NCBI GenBank assembly: GCA_023253295.1
Contig: JALRGZ010000267.1
Coordinates: 1 to 18,183, forward strand
From: Flavobacterium sp.
Lineage (GTDB): Bacteria; Bacteroidota; Bacteroidia; Flavobacteriales; Flavobacteriaceae
Direction of reading: 5' to 3'
Length of the DNA stretch: 18,183 nucleotides
This document shows, one piece after another, positions 15,108 to 18,183 of this stretch; position 1 is the first letter of the stretch; every line of letters begins with the position of its first letter. Both the position numbers and the translations under genes were made by a program. Below the pieces are notes generated by a model. It saw nothing but the letters and a program-made list of their open reading frames with translations, had not been told where the DNA came from and made no database searches.

Positions 15108-17696
15108 ATGAAAAAAAGCTTAACTCTTCTTGTCTTGCTTCTTATAAGCACTGCGATTTTCTCGCAAAAAATAATTGAGAAACCCGACTACGGTTTTAGC
15201 AATCTTCCGGGAAAACTAACTAAAATTGAATTGACAGATTCGGCTACGATCATTCATTTTTATATTAAATATCCAACAGGAGCAGGAATTTTTATTCCTA
15301 AGGAATCTTATATCCAAGATGTAAACGGAGGCGAAAAATATTTTGTTACCAAAACCGAAGGGATTCCTTTAGGGGAGAGTTATACCATGACAGAAAGTGG
15401 AGAAGTAAGTTATCAATTGCATTTTCCGAAATTAAATGCTTCTGTCGATAAAGTTGATTTTGGAGAGGCCAACGAAGGCGGTAATTGGACTGTATATGAT
15501 ATTGTAATTAATAAGCAAGAAACTGTGTCAATTTTGCCAAAAGAATTACAAGGCAATTGGTTGCAAACAGATGGAAGTAATCAATGGGATTATGGGTTTT
15601 ATGCTCATCAGGCAGTCTTTGATAAAGCAGTCTGGAATTATAAAAATGTGGAGAAGAAAAAGAATAACTATACGATAGTTCTTGAAAATAAAGGAAAGCT
15701 TAAAACAATCTATGCCCAAATTGATAAAAAAGGAAATCTAAGTTTAGGTGAGGATAAACAAAATTTAAAAATGTATAGCACAAATAAAGTAGATAATCCA
15801 AATTATAAACCAGCTAATGATGAGGTATTTACCGATGCAATTTTTAAAACTGATTCAGCAACGTATTCCGGAGTTATAAAGGGGTTTTCTCCAAGGGTTG
15901 GAAAGAAAACAGGAATGATTCATGTGCAGAATGTTTTTGCTTCTAACCAAGATTCTTATTTAGTTGAAATTGCAGCTGATGGAAGTTTTTCGGTGAAGTT
16001 TCCAATTAATCATCCTCAATCCATTTATGTTGACTTATTGGGAAATCGATTATCTGTTTTTGTAGAACCAGGAAAAGAAACGTTTCAATTAATTGATAGA
16101 GATGCCTCTCTTTTTATGGGGGATTGTGCCAGAATAAATTCGGATCTTTTAAGTTTTGGCGATCCTTATAGACAATACGAAGCATATAGAGAACTTATGG
16201 GCTTAATTTTAGAAACCAGTCCTGAAGGTTACAAAAAAGCTTGTTTAAATATAAAAGACAACCAACTTCAAATTGTTGAGGCGATGTCTAAAAAACAATT
16301 TATCAGTCAAAAAGCGCTTCAAATTAAAAAACTGGATATTGAATTTACATGCTATGAGCAAATATTGAGTTATGAAATGAATAGAGAATCAGCAGAAGGA
16401 AGTAAATTATTTGGTACATCAACATCTGTCCAAAAATCAGTAGATTTTAAATTAGATAAATCCTATTTTGATTTTATAACACCATCTGTTTTAAATAATG
16501 AATTAGGAGTATTGTCTAACAATTACTATTTTTTTATAAATAGATTGAGGTTTGCTAATATTTTTAGGAATGCTAATTCAGTACGTTATTCTTATAATTC
16601 TTTTTATGAAAACATCGAACTTCTTCAAAAATCTGGAATTACTTTAACTGCCGAGGAATTGCAAATGATAGCCCAAGGCAAAGAAATTGATAAAACATTC
16701 AAGAAATCAATTGATTTTTATAATGCAAATCAAAGTGGAATTCAAAAATTTATAAAGAAGCACAAAGAAGTTTATACCAAATTGCAAAAAGACAAGCCTA
16801 ATATTAATGTTACAATTCAGGATTTAGCAACTTATTTGAAAAATCAAGGAATTGTTCTTACTCCTGAAGAAAAAGAATTGCTGTCTGCTTTCAAATCAGC
16901 TCAAGCGACAAAAAAGGAAATAGCTATTCAAAAAGCATATTTTGAAAAATATGGTGAAAGTTTAAAGCAATTTAATGAAAAGTATAAAGCAAATTTTCAA
17001 GAAATTGAAGCTGAAAAAGGTTTTGAAGCGTCCGCTGAAATTGATTTTCAGGAGTTAAACAATAAATTAAATGATGTATTTGGTACAAAGGAATCTTATG
17101 TGTTTGATGTAATTACATTGCAAAAACAATCAGGAGATTTAGAAAGAAATTTTATTCCATTTAGCGTTAATCAGTTAAAATGGATACAGGGAAAGATCAA
17201 TAATCCTTTTTTATCCAATTATATCGTTTATGAAAATGATAAATTGAAAAATAAGCTGGAAGCTAATAAAACTAAAACAGGATTTACAGTAAATCAATTA
17301 AAGAAATCGGCAGGCGATGAGCTTTTTGATTCTATGATCGCTAAGTTTAAAGGCAAAGTCATTTATGTTGATTTCTGGGCAACCTGGTGTGGTCCTTGTA
17401 AACAAGGAATTAAAGAAATTGCGCCATTAAAGGAAGATATGAAGGATAAAGATGTGGTCTTTTTATATATTACAGGAGAAACATCTCCGTTAAAAACTTG
17501 GGAAAATTCTATTCCAGATATCAAAGGAGAACATTATAGAGTTACAGCAGACGAATGGAATTATTTGATTCAAAAGTTCAACATTTCTGGTATTCCACAT
17601 TATGTATTAGTGAACAAAAATGGTGAAGTAGTGAATCCTAAGTTAGGTTTTCATTCAAATGAAGAAATAAAAAGGATTTTAGAAAAGGAGATGTAA
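15108..17696 (+). CDS. Large secreted TlpA-family thioredoxin-like protein
   Basis: The frame opens at a TTG (15060) but the ATG at 15108 starts a clean signal peptide (MKKSLTLLVLLLISTAIFSQ) and gives 862 residues. Residues about 20-260 look like secreted beta-rich domains that I cannot name. A region around 270-340 with SYLVEIAADGSFSVKF and VFVEPGKETFQL resembles the beta-sandwich preceding thioredoxin in Bacteroidota TlpA-like proteins. Residues about 500-650 are helical and charged and contain two similar units starting at G510 and G581. The C-terminal thioredoxin domain (about 738-862) has the active site WCGPC at 760-764 (C761, C764) in YVDFWATWCGPCK and the cis-Pro loop SGIPHYVLV. It is probably a periplasmic or lipid-free extracytoplasmic thiol oxidoreductase. 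Its substrate is unknown. A terminator follows closely. Confidence 0.85.
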   Translation: MKKSLTLLVLLLISTAIFSQKIIEKPDYGFSNLPGKLTKIELTDSATIIHFYIKYPTGAGIFIPKESYIQDVNGGEKYFVTKTEGIPLGESYTMTESGEVSYQLHFPKLNASVDKVDFGEANEGGNWTVYDIVINKQETVSILPKELQGNWLQTDGSNQWDYGFYAHQAVFDKAVWNYKNVEKKKNNYTIVLENKGKLKTIYAQIDKKGNLSLGEDKQNLKMYSTNKVDNPNYKPANDEVFTDAIFKTDSATYSGVIKGFSPRVGKKTGMIHVQNVFASNQDSYLVEIAADGSFSVKFPINHPQSIYVDLLGNRLSVFVEPGKETFQLIDRDASLFMGDCARINSDLLSFGDPYRQYEAYRELMGLILETSPEGYKKACLNIKDNQLQIVEAMSKKQFISQKALQIKKLDIEFTCYEQILSYEMNRESAEGSKLFGTSTSVQKSVDFKLDKSYFDFITPSVLNNELGVLSNNYYFFINRLRFANIFRNANSVRYSYNSFYENIELLQKSGITLTAEELQMIAQGKEIDKTFKKSIDFYNANQSGIQKFIKKHKEVYTKLQKDKPNINVTIQDLATYLKNQGIVLTPEEKELLSAFKSAQATKKEIAIQKAYFEKYGESLKQFNEKYKANFQEIEAEKGFEASAEIDFQELNNKLNDVFGTKESYVFDVITLQKQSGDLERNFIPFSVNQLKWIQGKINNPFLSNYIVYENDKLKNKLEANKTKTGFTVNQLKKSAGDELFDSMIAKFKGKVIYVDFWATWCGPCKQGIKEIAPLKEDMKDKDVVFLYITGETSPLKTWENSIPDIKGEHYRVTADEWNYLIQKFNISGIPHYVLVNKNGEVVNPKLGFHSNEEIKRILEKEM
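16635..17000 (+). repeat. Internal protein repeat within the TlpA-type gene
   Basis: Two units begin with GITLTAEELQMIA (G510) and GIVLTPEEKELLS (G581), 71 residues apart. Both continue into a charged helical stretch with a similar pattern (SGIQKFIKKHKEVY and ESLKQFNEKYKAN). The similarity is at protein level and imperfect, so the duplication is old if real. Confidence 0.5.
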
Positions 17697-17721
17697 CTTT
17701 AATATAAACAATCAATAATGT

Positions 17722-17754
17722 AAACTCCCTGTAATTTTTTCAGGGAGTTTTTTA
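17722..17754 (+). terminator. Rho-independent terminator after the TlpA-type gene
   Basis: A 10-bp stem (AAACTCCCTG at 17722-17731 pairing with 17741-17750), a nine-base loop and a T run. It lies 25 nt after the TAA stop and separates this gene from the next. Confidence 0.9.
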
Positions 17755-17806
17755 TTAAATAAAGGTAAATTAAGTTTGTCAATTAAAAATAAACTATAAC
17801 TTTGTA

Positions 17807-17814
17807 TTTCAAAG
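17807..17814 (+). promoter_or_regulatory. Bacteroidota -7 promoter box before the last gene
   Basis: TAACTTTG matches TAnnTTTG and ends 10 nt before the ATG at 17825, so the transcript would have a very short leader. The nearest TTTG upstream (17775-17778) is 28 nt away, too far for a normal -33 element. Confidence 0.45.
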
Positions 17815-17824
17815 TACTTTAATT

Positions 17825-18183
17825 ATGAATCAAAAGCACCAAGAAGATTTATCACATATTCGTTCTATGATGGAACGTTCTTCACGATTTATTTCCTTAA
17901 GTGGACTCTCAGGCGTATTTGCAGGACTTTCAGCTCTAGTAGGAGGTTTGTATATCTGTTTACTGTTAGAACAAAATGGGATGAAATGTAATGGTATTGA
18001 AAACTATTCATTTTCAAATGACTTGATTTTGCAATTGATCCAAGTAGGAGTTATGATTTTTGTTTTTGCATTAGGTTTCGGAATTTTGTTTACTGTTAGA
18101 AAAAGTAAAAAGAATGATTTGCCTATTTGGACTTCCAGTACTAAGAATATGTTGATTAACTTAGTTATTCCATTATTCGTAGG
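17825..18183 (+). CDS. Flavobacterial membrane protein of unknown function, 3' truncated by window edge
   Basis: From ATG 17825 the frame stays open for 119 codons to the window end. The protein starts MNQKHQEDLSHIRSMMERSS, a short helical cytoplasmic stretch. It then shows a hydrophobic segment (FAGLSALVGGLYICLLL, residues about 35-51), a polar loop, a second one (LIQVGVMIFVFALGFGILF, about 74-92), and the start of a third (MLINLVIPLFV) at the end. I recall similar proteins in Flavobacterium genomes as conserved hypothetical membrane proteins, often followed by a winged-helix regulator, but the downstream gene is outside the window and I cannot confirm it. No function is assigned. It follows a terminator and has its own promoter-like box. 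Confidence 0.8.
   Translation, partial: MNQKHQEDLSHIRSMMERSSRFISLSGLSGVFAGLSALVGGLYICLLLEQNGMKCNGIENYSFSNDLILQLIQVGVMIFVFALGFGILFTVRKSKKNDLPIWTSSTKNMLINLVIPLFV

Noticed and set aside
1..18183. Search for CRISPR arrays, tRNA/rRNA genes, transposases, prophage, toxin-antitoxin or defence genes
   Set aside because: None could be recognised by eye; the recognisable genes are housekeeping, envelope and redox genes, and a new multi-gene system is not supported.

Overview
The window looks like two unrelated bacterial genomes joined in one contig. Bases 1 to about 3,750 are very AT-rich, with tightly packed genes. The proteins resemble those of an alphaproteobacterium with a streamlined genome, of SAR11/Pelagibacterales type: the end of murJ, trpS, an Nfu-type Fe-S scaffold protein, a Bax-like glucosaminidase, and the end of an opposing unknown gene. 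From about 3,750 to the end, the proteins, the wider gene spacing, the TAnnTTTG promoter boxes and the strong hairpin terminators point to a Flavobacterium-like member of the Bacteroidota. The join lies between about 3,735 and 3,765. Both genes that meet there are broken: a minus-strand gene has lost its N-terminus and an M16 peptidase has lost its catalytic N-terminal half. An assembly or amplification chimera is the simplest explanation.

Left part: murJ (lipid II flippase, 5' end off the window), trpS, nfu and a membrane-anchored glucosaminidase lie on the plus strand with gaps of 2, 49 and 2 nt. The glucosaminidase gene converges on the opposing partial gene, and the two share a CTAG stop overlap.

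Right part: the M16 fragment is followed by two secreted or membrane redox genes. One is a stand-alone DsbD-alpha-like domain and the other a full-length DsbD-like reductase, and they end at a hairpin terminator. Next come a class V (cysteine desulfurase-like) PLP enzyme, then ffh (signal recognition particle GTPase) and folD (one-carbon folate enzyme), separated by terminators and promoter-like boxes. A minus-strand hybrid sensor histidine kinase is divergent from a large secreted TlpA-type thioredoxin protein. The window closes with the start of an unidentified membrane protein.

Most genes are housekeeping or envelope-redox genes. I see no CRISPR array, rRNA, tRNA, transposase, prophage or defence island. 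The observations most worth a second look are the chimeric junction, the tandem DsbD-alpha domains of which only the stand-alone copy keeps the cysteine pair, an internal repeat in the TlpA protein, and a perfect 14-bp palindrome upstream of ffh.
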